From assembly GCF_024721315.2 (NCBI RefSeq), contig NZ_JANFAK020000075.1, forward strand, positions 1 through 40,838: 40,838 nucleotides of DNA. Direction: 5' to 3'. The stretch comes from Streptomyces sp. Isolate_45. Lineage in GTDB: Bacteria; Actinomycetota; Actinomycetes; Streptomycetales; Streptomycetaceae. The translations under genes and the position numbers were made by a program. Below, one piece after another: positions 15,040-23,116 of this stretch (position 1 is its first letter; each line of letters opens with the position of its first letter). Under the pieces are notes generated by a model, which saw only the letters and a list, made by a program, of their open reading frames with translations, searched no databases and was not told where the DNA came from.

Positions 15040-15642
15040 ATGACCGGAGCACTCCCCGACATCGAGGAACTGGCCGCGACCGTCCGCGCCGTCGCCGCCG
15101 GCCGGGGTCGAGCCGTCCTGCTCGGCATCGACGGCCCCGGCGCGTCCGGCAAGAGCACCCTGGCCGCGCTGCTCGCCGACAGGCTCGGCCCGGCGGCCGT
15201 CGTCCACATCGACGACTTCCACCTCCCCTCGGCCGAACGCCGTCGCGTCGACCCCGTGGCCGTCGCCGCCCACTTCGACCTGCGGCGGCTCCACGAGCAG
15301 GTGCTACGCCCGGCCGCCGAGGGCGCGGCCGTGCGGTACCAGCACTACGACTGGGACCAGGACCGCCTCGCCGGGTGGACGTCGCTCCCGCCCGGGACCC
15401 CGCTCGTCGTGGAGGGCGTCCACGCCCTCCACGCGGACCTGCGCCACCTCTACACCTACCGGGTGTTCTGCGACGCGCCCCGGGAGCTGCGCCTGAGCCG
15501 GGGACTCGAACGGGACGGGGAGGAGGCCCGTTCGCTGTGGGTCGACGAATGGATGCCGGCCGAGGACCGCTACCTGGCCGCCCACACCCCGCACCGCCAC
15601 GCGGACATCGTCCTCGGCACCACATCGGACCCTGCCCCGTAG
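15040..15642 (+). CDS. Uridine kinase-like P-loop NTPase
   Basis: The 200-residue protein has a Walker A GPGASGKST (about residues 31-39), then VVHIDDFHLPSAERR (the Asp-rich motif after strand 2 that faces the substrate in uridine kinases), HYDWDQDRLAGW, a Walker B-like LVVEGVHAL, and RLSRGLERDGEEARSLW (lid region). It should phosphorylate a nucleoside or related small molecule with ATP or GTP; uridine kinase is the closest named activity, but close relatives act on other substrates. The ATG has GGAGGTGA about 10 bases upstream. A very strong terminator follows. The 214 bases before it show no clear feature. Confidence 0.85.
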   Translation: MTGALPDIEELAATVRAVAAGRGRAVLLGIDGPGASGKSTLAALLADRLGPAAVVHIDDFHLPSAERRRVDPVAVAAHFDLRRLHEQVLRPAAEGAAVRYQHYDWDQDRLAGWTSLPPGTPLVVEGVHALHADLRHLYTYRVFCDAPRELRLSRGLERDGEEARSLWVDEWMPAEDRYLAAHTPHRHADIVLGTTSDPAP

Positions 15643-15706
15643 GACACCGACACCGGCCGGCGGAGGCGTCCGGGGCTCGCTGCGCCCACCTCGGCTCCGG
15701 AACGCC

Positions 15707-15741
15707 GCAGGGGCAGTCGACGCGGTGTCGACTGCCCCTGC
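15707..15741. terminator. Very strong bidirectional terminator hairpin
   Basis: GCAGGGGCAGTCGAC (15707-15721) and GTCGACTGCCCCTGC (15727-15741) form a perfect 15-bp stem with a 5-base loop. It sits between the convergent kinase and secreted-protein genes. Both orientations would form the same stem. Confidence 0.9.
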
Positions 15742-15788
15742 CCTACTGCTTCCGCTCTACTGCTGCTCCTGTTCCACTGCTGCGGAAC

Positions 15789-15814
15789 CGCCGGCAGGTC
15801 TCGCGCTGCCGGCG
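15789..15814. terminator. Second hairpin, downstream of the small secreted protein gene
   Basis: CGCCGGCAG (15789-15797) and CTGCCGGCG (15806-15814) form a perfect 9-bp stem with an 8-base loop, 5 bases beyond the stop of the minus-strand gene ending at 15820. Together with the larger hairpin nearby it gives two stacked terminators. Confidence 0.7.
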
Positions 15815-15819
15815 CGGCA

Positions 15820-16065
15820 TCAGTTGGTGGCGAAGTGCCCGAACTCCGCCCACTCCTTCTCGCCCTCGGCCGCGCACGTCGAGGTGTAGGCGGGGCCGAA
15901 CGCGGCCGGCACGGCGGCGGCCGACGAACAGGTGGACGCGAAGCTCTTGTGCCCGCCGGAGAAGTACTCGCTCTCGACGCCGTCGTTCGCAAGGGCAGCG
16001 CCGGCGCCACCCAGCAGGATGCCCGCGGCCAGGACGGAGGCGGTGAGGGCAGAGCGCATACGCAT
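15820..16065 (-). CDS. Small secreted protein with two cysteines
   Basis: The 81-residue product begins with a classical Sec signal peptide (MRMRSALTASVLAAGILLGG, then AGAALA before ND; cleavage about residue 26). The mature part is about 55 residues, DGVESEYFSGGHKSFASTC, an Ala-rich stretch, then YTSTCAAEGEKEWAEFGHFATN. Its only two Cys residues may form a disulfide. I do not recognise a family; size and signal suggest an exported signalling or surface peptide, but this is only a guess. GGGAGAAATC before the ATG is a good ribosome site. Two hairpins follow the stop. Confidence 0.75.
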   Translation of the reverse strand: MRMRSALTASVLAAGILLGGAGAALANDGVESEYFSGGHKSFASTCSSAAAVPAAFGPAYTSTCAAEGEKEWAEFGHFATN

Positions 16066-16238
16066 GATTTCTCCCAGGAGGATCTTTGGATGACGCGCCA
16101 GGAATGGTGCGCGTCGGCCGGTTCAACGTCACGGAAAGTCACGGGAAACGGCACTTCACTCCAATGGCCCGCAGCGTTCCTGACAGCGCCTGAGCCGTTC
16201 GTGTCCTCCCCGCTCCCGACGGGCCGGCGGCCGCCGGA

Positions 16239-16775
16239 TCAGTCCCGCAGCAGCAGCACCACGGCGGCCAGTACGACGGCCAGCGCGAGGGCGAGGATGC
16301 CGTAGGACACCCGGTGGTGACGGAGCACCGGCAGGAACCGGTCCAGGGCGAAACGGCCCGGTCCTGTGAGGGCGAGGGTGACGGCGGCGGCCGTGATCAG
16401 GGCCTCGAACTCGACCCCCTCCATGCCGACCACGTCGCCGGTCCACTTGATGGTGATGGCGTTGATCATGATGCCGACGACGGCGGCTGCCGACAGGGGG
16501 GTCAGCAGACCGAGGACGAGTCCCAGACCGCCAAGGGTCTCGGTCAGGCCCGCGATCGCGGCCATGGTTTCGCCGGCCGGGTACCCGGCCTTCTTGAAGA
16601 ACATGCCCGTGCCCTTGACGCCGGGGCCGTCGAACCACCGGAACAGCTTCTGGGTTCCGTGGACGAACATGATCGCGCCGAGCACGAGGCGCAGGACGGG
16701 CAGGCCGACGTCGTACGGAGTGGTGGTGTTGCCGGTTCCGGCGAGAGGGGCGGCGGGGTAGGTGGTCGTGGCCAT
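16239..16775 (-). CDS. DoxX-family membrane protein
   Basis: The 178-residue protein has four transmembrane segments (LPVLRLVLGAIMFVHGTQKL, ETMAAIAGLTETLGGLGLVLGLL, PLSAAAVVGIMINAITI, and VSYGILALALAVVLAAVVLLL) and the DoxX hallmark FVHGTQKLFRWF followed by GLTETLGGLGLVLGLLTPL. DoxX proteins sit in the cytoplasmic membrane and have been linked to quinone or redox functions and stress resistance. The ATG at 16775 has AAAGGG upstream; the in-frame extension to 16889 lacks any such features. Confidence 0.9.
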   Translation of the reverse strand: MATTTYPAAPLAGTGNTTTPYDVGLPVLRLVLGAIMFVHGTQKLFRWFDGPGVKGTGMFFKKAGYPAGETMAAIAGLTETLGGLGLVLGLLTPLSAAAVVGIMINAITIKWTGDVVGMEGVEFEALITAAAVTLALTGPGRFALDRFLPVLRHHRVSYGILALALAVVLAAVVLLLRD

Positions 16776-16930
16776 CGTGGCCCTTTCTGTCGGGGGAGTG
16801 GTGCCAGCCGTGCCCACAGTGACGAAAGATCGCCTGAAATGCCCGGTACGGGGATGTGCGAGTCGTCGCCCGCCCCCGGCGGCCCCCACCCACCGACCGC
16901 CCCCACCCCGGCCGCCTTACCCCCGAGCCC

Positions 16931-17797
16931 TCACAGGGACGGCCGCGAACCGCCCCGGCGGCGGCGGATGCTCACCGCGGCCGCCGCCGCCAGCAGCAGG
17001 CCGAGCGTGCCGGGCAGGACCAGGGCGCCCGGTGCGCCGGTGAGGGAGACCAGTGCGACGAGGGGCAGGCCCGCGACGAGGACCGCGGGCGCCGTGCGCA
17101 GCCGGGCGAAGGCCGGCCGCCCCGCCAGCAGCAGCCCGGCCGCCACCGGTACGGCCGCGCGCAGCCCGTCCAGCGGGTACGGCAGCTGCCACCGCGCCGA
17201 CGCGACGGCCAGCACCGCGGTGACGGCCAGCGCACCGGCGACCGTGGTCGCCGTGCGCAGGCGCGGGGTCGGTCGCAGATCTGGCGGGCAGAGCGCGGGC
17301 AGCAGCGCCAGCAGGAGAACCGGCCCGCTGCTGACGGCCGCGAACTCCAGGCCCATGCCCGGCCGGAACGCCTGCGCGGCGAAGGTGGCGGCGGTGCCGG
17401 CCAGTGCGGTCCACGCCCCGAGGCCCCATCGCCCGGTCAGGGCCAGCAAGGCACCCACGAGAGCCGCGACGGCGCCCGGTCCCCACAGGGCGGTGAGGTC
17501 CACCTGCCCGACCGGGCCACCCATGGTGAAGGCGGCGATCACCAATCTGGTGGAGGACAGCGCGTGCACACCGACCGCGAGCACCGCGAACGGAGCCACG
17601 GCCGCCAGGAACCGCCCGGCGCGCCCCGCCGAGCCCAGGCCGAGCCGCATGCGCAGCGCGTGTCCGGCGACGTCGCCGGCCTCGCGCAACCGTGCCGTCC
17701 GGCCCGCACCCTCGATGGCCTCACGGTAGGCGTGGGCGATCTCCTCGCCGAACTCCCGCCGGTATCCGGCCGGGTACAGCCTGACCAGCGCGGTCAC
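16931..17797 (-). CDS. Polytopic membrane protein coupled to PadR
   Basis: The 288-residue protein begins with a cytoplasmic segment (LVRLYPAGYRREFGEEIAHAYREAIEGAG), a pattern often found at the start of membrane proteins encoded after PadR genes, followed by about eight hydrophobic segments. The product ends in an Arg-rich tail. Its GTG start overlaps the PadR stop (GTGA at 17794-17797), so the two are translationally coupled. The function is unknown; the PadR protein presumably controls its own two-gene unit. Confidence 0.82.
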   Translation of the reverse strand: MTALVRLYPAGYRREFGEEIAHAYREAIEGAGRTARLREAGDVAGHALRMRLGLGSAGRAGRFLAAVAPFAVLAVGVHALSSTRLVIAAFTMGGPVGQVDLTALWGPGAVAALVGALLALTGRWGLGAWTALAGTAATFAAQAFRPGMGLEFAAVSSGPVLLLALLPALCPPDLRPTPRLRTATTVAGALAVTAVLAVASARWQLPYPLDGLRAAVPVAAGLLLAGRPAFARLRTAPAVLVAGLPLVALVSLTGAPGALVLPGTLGLLLAAAAAVSIRRRRGGSRPSL

Positions 17798-18156
17798 GCG
17801 GTCACCGCCGAACCGAGCCCGTCGCGGCCGCCCAGTCCGCCCAGCCCCAGACGTCGGGTCGCCTCCTCGGCGGTGCGCGCGATCCGGGCCGCCTCCGCGG
17901 CCAGGACCTCGCGCCCGCGCGGCGCCAACGCGTAGCTGCGCCGCCTGCGCCCGTCGACGACCTCCTCCTCGTGGACGGCGATGAGTTCCTGTTCGAGGAG
18001 CCGCTCCAGGGCCCCGTACAGGGTTCCCGTGCGCATCTTCGTGCGGCCCTCCGAGATCTTCTCGACCTCCTGGGCGATGGCGTACCCGTGGCGTGGCGCG
18101 TCGGCGATCGCGGTGAGGATCAGCAAGGTCGGTTCGCGCAATGGTTGTTCGTTCAC
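17794..18156 (-). CDS. PadR-family transcriptional repressor
   Basis: The 120-residue protein is a classical PadR: LREPTLLILTAIADAPRHGYAIAQEVEKISEG, then TGTLYGALERLLEQELIAV and an RRRSYALAPRGREVL wing. The short helical C-terminus fits the PadR-s2 type. I chose GTG 18156 (VNEQPLREPT) because the family usually starts there. Neither this nor GTG 18165 has a ribosome site, and a -35/-10 pair (TCGACA-17-TATCGT) ends 7 bases before 18156, which points to a leaderless transcript. A 15-bp perfect inverted repeat overlaps the promoter, so it probably represses itself and the membrane protein. Confidence 0.9.
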   Translation of the reverse strand: MNEQPLREPTLLILTAIADAPRHGYAIAQEVEKISEGRTKMRTGTLYGALERLLEQELIAVHEEEVVDGRRRRSYALAPRGREVLAAEAARIARTAEEATRRLGLGGLGGRDGLGSAVTA

Positions 18157-18160
18157 GATG

Positions 18161-18210
18161 ATCACGATAGCTCGGTCACCGACATATGTCGATGGCCGAG
18201 CTATCGTGAT
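18161..18210. promoter_or_regulatory. PadR operator with symmetric divergent promoter elements
   Basis: ATCACGATAGCTCGG (18161-18175) and CCGAGCTATCGTGAT (18196-18210) are perfect 15-bp inverted repeats. A second perfect palindrome, CGACATATGTCG (18180-18191), lies at the centre. Each arm contains TATCGT, a good -10, and the central palindrome supplies TCGACA or CCGACA 17 bases upstream of it on each strand. So the site looks like two back-to-back promoters covered by one operator. Only the minus-strand promoter has a gene. Confidence 0.8.
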
Positions 18211-18225
18211 GTCCGGCCCGCGTCC

Positions 18226-18251
18226 GAGGCCGAGTCGCGGCGACCGGCCTC
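18226..18251. terminator. Hairpin at the 3' end of the lux-like operon
   Basis: GAGGCCG-A-GTCGC pairs with GCGAC-CGGCCTC around a single G, giving a 12-bp stem with one bulged A and a minimal loop. The right arm overlaps the stop codon (18250-18252) of the LuxC-like gene. It would end the operon before the PadR promoter. Confidence 0.6.
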
Positions 18252-20829
18252 AGCGGCGGGTGTCCACCACCGCGAGGAGTTTGCCGCTCATCGGGCTGCG
18301 GTCCAGGGAAACGCCGTCGACCGCCTCGACCAGCAGGTCCAACAACCCCTCCGACACGGCCGACCGGAGCTCCGGGTACCCGGCCAGGAACACCTCCCGC
18401 AGGCGCACCGGATCCGTGGACCCGCTCCGCTCCGCCCGCACGGTCAGCCGCTCCCGTGCGCCCCCGCCGTCGAGCCGGATCTGCAACTCCCCCCGGTGGG
18501 AGCCCTGTTCCTCGGCCAGCGCGAGGAAGCGGCGGTGGTTGAGGAAGTGCGTCGCCACCCGCATCACGTCACCGGTGCGCCCCCTCAGCTCGAAGCGCGG
18601 TGCGTGCCGGCCGCAGGGGCAGCGGCCCGGAACCTCCCGACCGAGGTCGCCTATCAGGTACCGGCCCAGGTTCTGGCCGCGCCGGGCGTGCGTGGTGAAC
18701 ACCAACCGGCCCGTCTCGCCCGGAGCGACCGGCCGGTCCTCGGCGAGGTCCACGACCTCCATCGTGTGGAGGTCCGCGTGCAGGTGGTGGACGCCCCCGG
18801 AACTCTCGGCGCACTGGTAGCCCAGCGGGCCGAGGTCGGTGCTCCCGTACGTGATCGAGCGGACGGTCTCGATCCCGAACCTCGCCGCCAGCGTGCGCCG
18901 TTGCTCCGGCGTGAAGTGCTCGCCGCCGTAGAAGACCTTGCGCAGGCCCCCGTACGCGCGCAGCGCCTCCTCCTCCGCATGCAGCAACTGCCACAGGTAG
19001 GAGGGCATCCCGAACAGGGTGTCGGCCCCGTGCTCGACGAGCGCCCGCGCCGTCTCCCGGTGGTCCGGCCCCGCCGACAGCGGCAGTTGGACCCCGCCCA
19101 GCCGTTCCAGGACGGAGAAGAAGCTGATGAAGCTGCCGTACATCCCGCCGCAGTAGAACAGGTTGGCCGTACGGTCCCCGACCGGGTCGTAACCGGCGGC
19201 GAGCAGGCCGCGGGCGGCGGCGTGCATCTGGGTGTCGTAGTCGTCGTAGCTGAACACCGACAGGGCGGGCGCGCCGGTGCTGCCACCGCTGCGGAAGTAC
19301 AGCTCGGCGTCGACGCGCGCCGGCTTCCGGGCCGGCTCCCGCACGTCCTCCTTGCCCACCAGCGGGCCCGCGGGCGGCGGCAGGACGACCGGCCCGGCCA
19401 GGTCGTCCAGGCAGGCGGTAGTGGCGAAGCGGACCGGGTCGGCCCGGACGGCGACGCGACGGCTGTAGCGCTGCAGGGCGTACACGCCGTCGTGCGGCTC
19501 GCCCGCGTAACTCTCCAACATGGAGCCGACCGGTGTGACGCGGGTGACGCCCGCCGCCAGGACGGTGCGCGACAACTCGGCGATGTCGGTCACGGAGCCG
19601 GCGAGGCCCGCCGTCTGCAGGTAGCGCCGCATCGGGCGCAGCGTGGCGATGAGCCGTTCGCGGGGCAGCGGTTTGACCCACACGCTGCGGTGCAGCGGGG
19701 AGGCGGTGAGCGGGGACCGGGTGTCGGCCATGACCCGCCACGAACCGTCCGGGGCGGCGAACACCTTGGTAAGGCCGAGGTGTTCCTCCAACCGGGCCAC
19801 CAACTCGGTGGTGGTCGTCTCCGCCTCCGCGGCGGGATCCGGCCCACCCGCCGCCGGAACGGTCACGGCGGGCGGCCGGGCCGCGAGGACCGCGGCGAAC
19901 CGCTCCGCGAACGCGAAGACCTCGCCCTCGTCCGCCGTGTCGAGGTAGACCACCTGCGGGCTGGAACAGGCCTGCTGCTCGTGCAGGCACACGTCGTCCG
20001 CGAGGGCGTCGAGCGTCCCGGCGTCCGACCGGGCGGCACCCGCCAGGTAGGCGAACGAGATCCGGTGCCCCCACTCCACCAGCCGGCAGCCGGCCGGTAC
20101 GTGCGCCGCCACTCCCTCGACGGCGTCCTCCCCGCCCCACACGGCGACCGCGTCCGCGGGCGCGCACATCAGGCGCAGCCACTCCTGCCGGGAGGACGGG
20201 AAGCGCAGGACGACGATCCGCGCCGCGACCGCACCGCCGGGGTCCATGGCGGCGAGCTCGGCCATCAGGTGCTGGGTCAGCAGGGTGTCGCCGCCGCTCG
20301 TCCTGAGGACGTTGACGTTCCCGGCGAGCAGGCCCTCGACGATGCTCAGCGGCGCCACCGTCACGGCGTTGCCCGGGGCGATGTGGGCGACCATGCCGAC
20401 CGGCGCCCACGCCTCGTACACGGACTCGCGCGGATCGGCCCGGTTCAGCCGGCCGGGAGAGGCGCCGCCGAGCTCCCGGCGCAACTTGCGGGTCAGCTCG
20501 CGCCGGCCGAGGAGGGCGCCGAGCTCCGCCAGCACCGACGGGTCCTCCCCGGCGGGCAGGTGCGCGGCGAGCCGGGCGCGCACCGGGTGGCCCGGATCGC
20601 GCAGGGCGGTGGAGAGGGCGTCGCAGGCGGCCAGGACGGTCTCGGTCTCCAACACCGAGGACAGCGCCGCCTCGACGGCCGCCGGCAGGTCGGCGAGCCG
20701 GCGCCGGGCCTCCGCGTCGTGGATGAAGGAGCCCTGCCAGAAGTGGGGCGCGATCCCGTCCGGGCTCGTGGAACCGTCCGTGTTCGTGGTCCCGGAGGCG
20801 GTCTCGGTTTCGTTCTCGGCCATGGTCAC
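18250..20829 (-). CDS. LuxC-type acyl-CoA reductase fused to a PaaK-like adenylation domain
   Basis: The 859-residue protein has two enzymes in one chain. Residues about 25-470 are a LuxC-type acyl reductase of the aldehyde dehydrogenase fold: HIAPGNAVTVAPLSIVEGLLAGN (nucleotide site) and CLHEQQACSSPQ with the expected catalytic Cys at about residue 288. Residues about 515-859 are a PaaK (phenylacetate-CoA ligase)-like domain: SGGSTGAP, YGGEHFTPEQRR, ITYGSTDLGPLG, RYLIGDLG, RGRTGDVMRV and a C-terminal SPMSGKLL with the lysine used for adenylation in this superfamily. LuxC reduces enzyme-bound acyl groups to aldehydes with NADPH. GTG 20829 overlaps the LuxE stop (GTGA) and has AAGGGA upstream; ATG 20823 is an alternative. 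It is the last gene of the operon. The loop Lys seen in the stand-alone PaaK-like protein (SPK) is Ala here. Confidence 0.85.
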   Translation of the reverse strand: MTMAENETETASGTTNTDGSTSPDGIAPHFWQGSFIHDAEARRRLADLPAAVEAALSSVLETETVLAACDALSTALRDPGHPVRARLAAHLPAGEDPSVLAELGALLGRRELTRKLRRELGGASPGRLNRADPRESVYEAWAPVGMVAHIAPGNAVTVAPLSIVEGLLAGNVNVLRTSGGDTLLTQHLMAELAAMDPGGAVAARIVVLRFPSSRQEWLRLMCAPADAVAVWGGEDAVEGVAAHVPAGCRLVEWGHRISFAYLAGAARSDAGTLDALADDVCLHEQQACSSPQVVYLDTADEGEVFAFAERFAAVLAARPPAVTVPAAGGPDPAAEAETTTTELVARLEEHLGLTKVFAAPDGSWRVMADTRSPLTASPLHRSVWVKPLPRERLIATLRPMRRYLQTAGLAGSVTDIAELSRTVLAAGVTRVTPVGSMLESYAGEPHDGVYALQRYSRRVAVRADPVRFATTACLDDLAGPVVLPPPAGPLVGKEDVREPARKPARVDAELYFRSGGSTGAPALSVFSYDDYDTQMHAAARGLLAAGYDPVGDRTANLFYCGGMYGSFISFFSVLERLGGVQLPLSAGPDHRETARALVEHGADTLFGMPSYLWQLLHAEEEALRAYGGLRKVFYGGEHFTPEQRRTLAARFGIETVRSITYGSTDLGPLGYQCAESSGGVHHLHADLHTMEVVDLAEDRPVAPGETGRLVFTTHARRGQNLGRYLIGDLGREVPGRCPCGRHAPRFELRGRTGDVMRVATHFLNHRRFLALAEEQGSHRGELQIRLDGGGARERLTVRAERSGSTDPVRLREVFLAGYPELRSAVSEGLLDLLVEAVDGVSLDRSPMSGKLLAVVDTRR

Positions 20830-21974
20830 GCCATTCCCTTCATCAGTTCCGCCGCGGCCACCGCGCAGCTCCGGTTGCGGCTCACCCCGGCACGGCCGTG
20901 GACGGTGAACCAGGGGGTCTCCAACTCGCAACCGCAGGCGTCGCCGGGCCGGAGGGACGCGAGGTCGCCCATGACCACGCTCTGCGCCGGTACCGATGTG
21001 ATGTACGGCGACACCAGGTGCAGGTAGCCGGGCTCCCCGTACGGCAGGGGTTCCAGCGTGCGGGTGGAACGGATCGTCACCCGCGACCAGACGGGGGCGT
21101 GCAGCCGGTGGTGGTCGCACTCGACGTACGGGACGCAGTGCTCCACCGACCCGAAGGTGTCCCGGATCCGCTCCGCCGGGATGCCGAGCTGCTCGGTGAC
21201 GCGGGCGTACAGCTCCTCCTTGCCGACGCGCCGGTCGGCGTGGCCCTTCCAACCGCCGCCGAGGACGACCAGGGAGCCCTCGGGCAGGCGCAACGGGGGC
21301 AACCCCATGGCCCGCATCCGCTCCAGGGTGAAGAAGAGGAAGGCGGGGAAGCCGAGGACGCGCACCGGGGCGTCCTCCCGCTCGAAGCGCCGCAGCGCGG
21401 CGATGCAGCCGAACGGGTCGAACTCGTGGTCACCGCCGGTGTTGCGCAGGGCGTACGCGACACTGCGCGCCGGGGCGAAGTCGCACAGGTAGTTGTCGGT
21501 GAAGGCGGTCCCGAGGTTCAGCGAGGGCGCCGGTTCGTAGCTGTACAGAAGGTAGTTGACCTCCTGGTCAGGAGTGATCCAGCCGTTGCGCTCGAAGATC
21601 CGGGCGACCATGCGCTGCGCGGAGCGGATGGTCCAGTGGTCGAAGAACATTTGCGACTTCTGGCCGGTGGTCCCGGAGGACGTCAGATGGAGCTCGACGT
21701 CCTCGCGCGGGACGGAGAGCACCTCGTGCCGCTTGAAGAAGTTCGCGTGGACGAGCGGCGCGCGGTACGGCTCCGCCGGGGGAGTGGCCTCGTACACGGA
21801 GCGGAAGAACGGGGAGCGCTCGGCGTGCCAGGCATTGGTCTCGGCCATGGCGGCGGCGAACAGCTCGTCCTCCGCGCGCCCGTGGGCGTACGGATCGGTC
21901 AGGTCGCACAGCCGTTGCACGTGCGGCAGAAGGGCCGGGTCGGGTACGGAGACCGGCGAGAGATGGGGGTTCAC
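20826..21974 (-). CDS. LuxE-type acyl-protein synthetase
   Basis: The 382-residue protein matches the LuxE family (ATP-dependent acyl-protein synthetase). Visible are an adenylation loop LTSSGTTGQKSQMFFD (about residues 88-103), LGGGWKGHADRRVGKEEL, DTFGSVEHCVPYVECDHHRLH, and near the C-terminus SRNRSCAVAAAELM with Cys about residue 370, the position of the acyl-accepting Cys in LuxE of luminous bacteria. In those systems LuxE makes acyl-AMP, takes the acyl group on this Cys and passes it to LuxC. Here the next gene is a LuxC homologue, so the same relay is likely; no LuxD or luciferase is present. GTG 21974 overlaps the preceding stop and has GAGG upstream. Confidence 0.88.
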   Translation of the reverse strand: MNPHLSPVSVPDPALLPHVQRLCDLTDPYAHGRAEDELFAAAMAETNAWHAERSPFFRSVYEATPPAEPYRAPLVHANFFKRHEVLSVPREDVELHLTSSGTTGQKSQMFFDHWTIRSAQRMVARIFERNGWITPDQEVNYLLYSYEPAPSLNLGTAFTDNYLCDFAPARSVAYALRNTGGDHEFDPFGCIAALRRFEREDAPVRVLGFPAFLFFTLERMRAMGLPPLRLPEGSLVVLGGGWKGHADRRVGKEELYARVTEQLGIPAERIRDTFGSVEHCVPYVECDHHRLHAPVWSRVTIRSTRTLEPLPYGEPGYLHLVSPYITSVPAQSVVMGDLASLRPGDACGCELETPWFTVHGRAGVSRNRSCAVAAAELMKGMA

Positions 21975-23116
21975 GGGGCAACCTCGGATGGTGTGGGCAG
22001 GTGTGCCGACGCCCAGGCCGACACGTAGCAGTCCAGATAGGGCTGGAGGGGCGGTTCGACGGCGACGCCGCGGAAGTCGATCCGCTCGCCGGAACGGGAC
22101 AGGACGGCGTAGTCGTGGAAGCCGTCGCCGTCCGCGCGCATCGCCGGGTAGAGGGCGCCGGCCACGAACCCCTGGGACAGGAACGCCGAGAGGGCCTCCT
22201 GGTGCGCGAGCGGCACCAGGGCCTCGATGTAGCCGGCTCCCGCGCGGGCCAGGGCCCGCGTGACGGGTTCCAGGTATCCGGCCGCGGCGGCCGGGTCGGG
22301 GTGGACGGTCAGCAGGGAGCAGTACCCGCCGGCCCGGTTGAGGTAGGCGTACACCTCGAACCGGCCGTCCTCCGGGGTGAGCAGCACGTTCGGCGTGTGC
22401 AGCGGGTAGAACCAGCCTTCGGAGCCGGGGAACCGCTCCCGGAACCGGCGGCGTACGAAGGCCGGTGCCTCGACCATCTCCAGCCGCTCGACGGCCCCTT
22501 GCGGCGCGGGTGCCGCAAGCGGGACGGCGGAGGCACGGACCCCCGGGTAGCGGATGCCGAGGGCGGCCTCGGAGGTGCGGAGCAAGGGCAGCAGTGGGGC
22601 GGGCACTTCGGCGACCGGGATCCTGCGGTCGAGCACCCCGGCGGAGTGACGCGCGTAGAGCGCGAGGCTCTCGCGACTGCGGAGGTCCACCGCGTTGGGC
22701 AGGATGCCCAGCGGTCGGAACCCGTTGCGTGCGACGACACGTTGCGGACCGGCGCTGACGGTGCGCACGGTCGCGTACACCGAGTCCAACCGACCCGTGT
22801 CCAGCATCCCGGCGCAGAGGGCCTCGGTGAGGGCGGCGGCCAGGCCCGCCGAGCGGTGCCCGGGATGGACCGCGATGCCCTCCAGGCGGCCGATGCGACT
22901 GCCCGCCTCGCCGTGAACGGCGGCGGACGCGGTCAGGGCCCCCGTACGGGGGCACCGGCCGACGAGCCACAGGGAGTGCGGGTCCGCCATGAGCCGGGCC
23001 ATCTCGACCGGGTCCGTACCGAGGGCGACGGGGTAGTGCGGCCCGTAGACGGCGTAGTAGAGCTGGCGCAGTTCGGCGATGTCCGCCGGGCCTGCCGGGG
23101 CGATGAGGGGATTCAC
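21971..23116 (-). CDS. GNAT-family acyltransferase with a probable second GNAT-like lobe
   Basis: The 381-residue protein is about twice a normal GNAT domain. Residues 1-150 contain a clear acetyl-CoA site (LEGIAVHPGHRSAGLAAALTEAL) followed by YATVRTVSAGPQRVVARNGFRPLG. The second half repeats the pattern more weakly: FYPLHTPNVLLTPEDGRFEVYAYLNRAG, LLTVHPDPAAAAGYLEPVTRALARAG, and AHQEALSAFLSQGFVAGALYP. It probably transfers an acyl group to an amine or alcohol in this pathway; the acceptor is unknown. The GTG start has GGAGG six bases upstream and overlaps the exporter stop (GTGA at 23113-23116); its own stop overlaps the LuxE start. Confidence 0.8.
   Translation of the reverse strand: MNPLIAPAGPADIAELRQLYYAVYGPHYPVALGTDPVEMARLMADPHSLWLVGRCPRTGALTASAAVHGEAGSRIGRLEGIAVHPGHRSAGLAAALTEALCAGMLDTGRLDSVYATVRTVSAGPQRVVARNGFRPLGILPNAVDLRSRESLALYARHSAGVLDRRIPVAEVPAPLLPLLRTSEAALGIRYPGVRASAVPLAAPAPQGAVERLEMVEAPAFVRRRFRERFPGSEGWFYPLHTPNVLLTPEDGRFEVYAYLNRAGGYCSLLTVHPDPAAAAGYLEPVTRALARAGAGYIEALVPLAHQEALSAFLSQGFVAGALYPAMRADGDGFHDYAVLSRSGERIDFRGVAVEPPLQPYLDCYVSAWASAHLPTPSEVAP

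Noticed and set aside
17971..21027. A 1018-residue plus-strand ORF
   Set aside because: Shadow frame of the LuxC-PaaK fusion; low-complexity Arg/Gly/Asp composition and no motifs.
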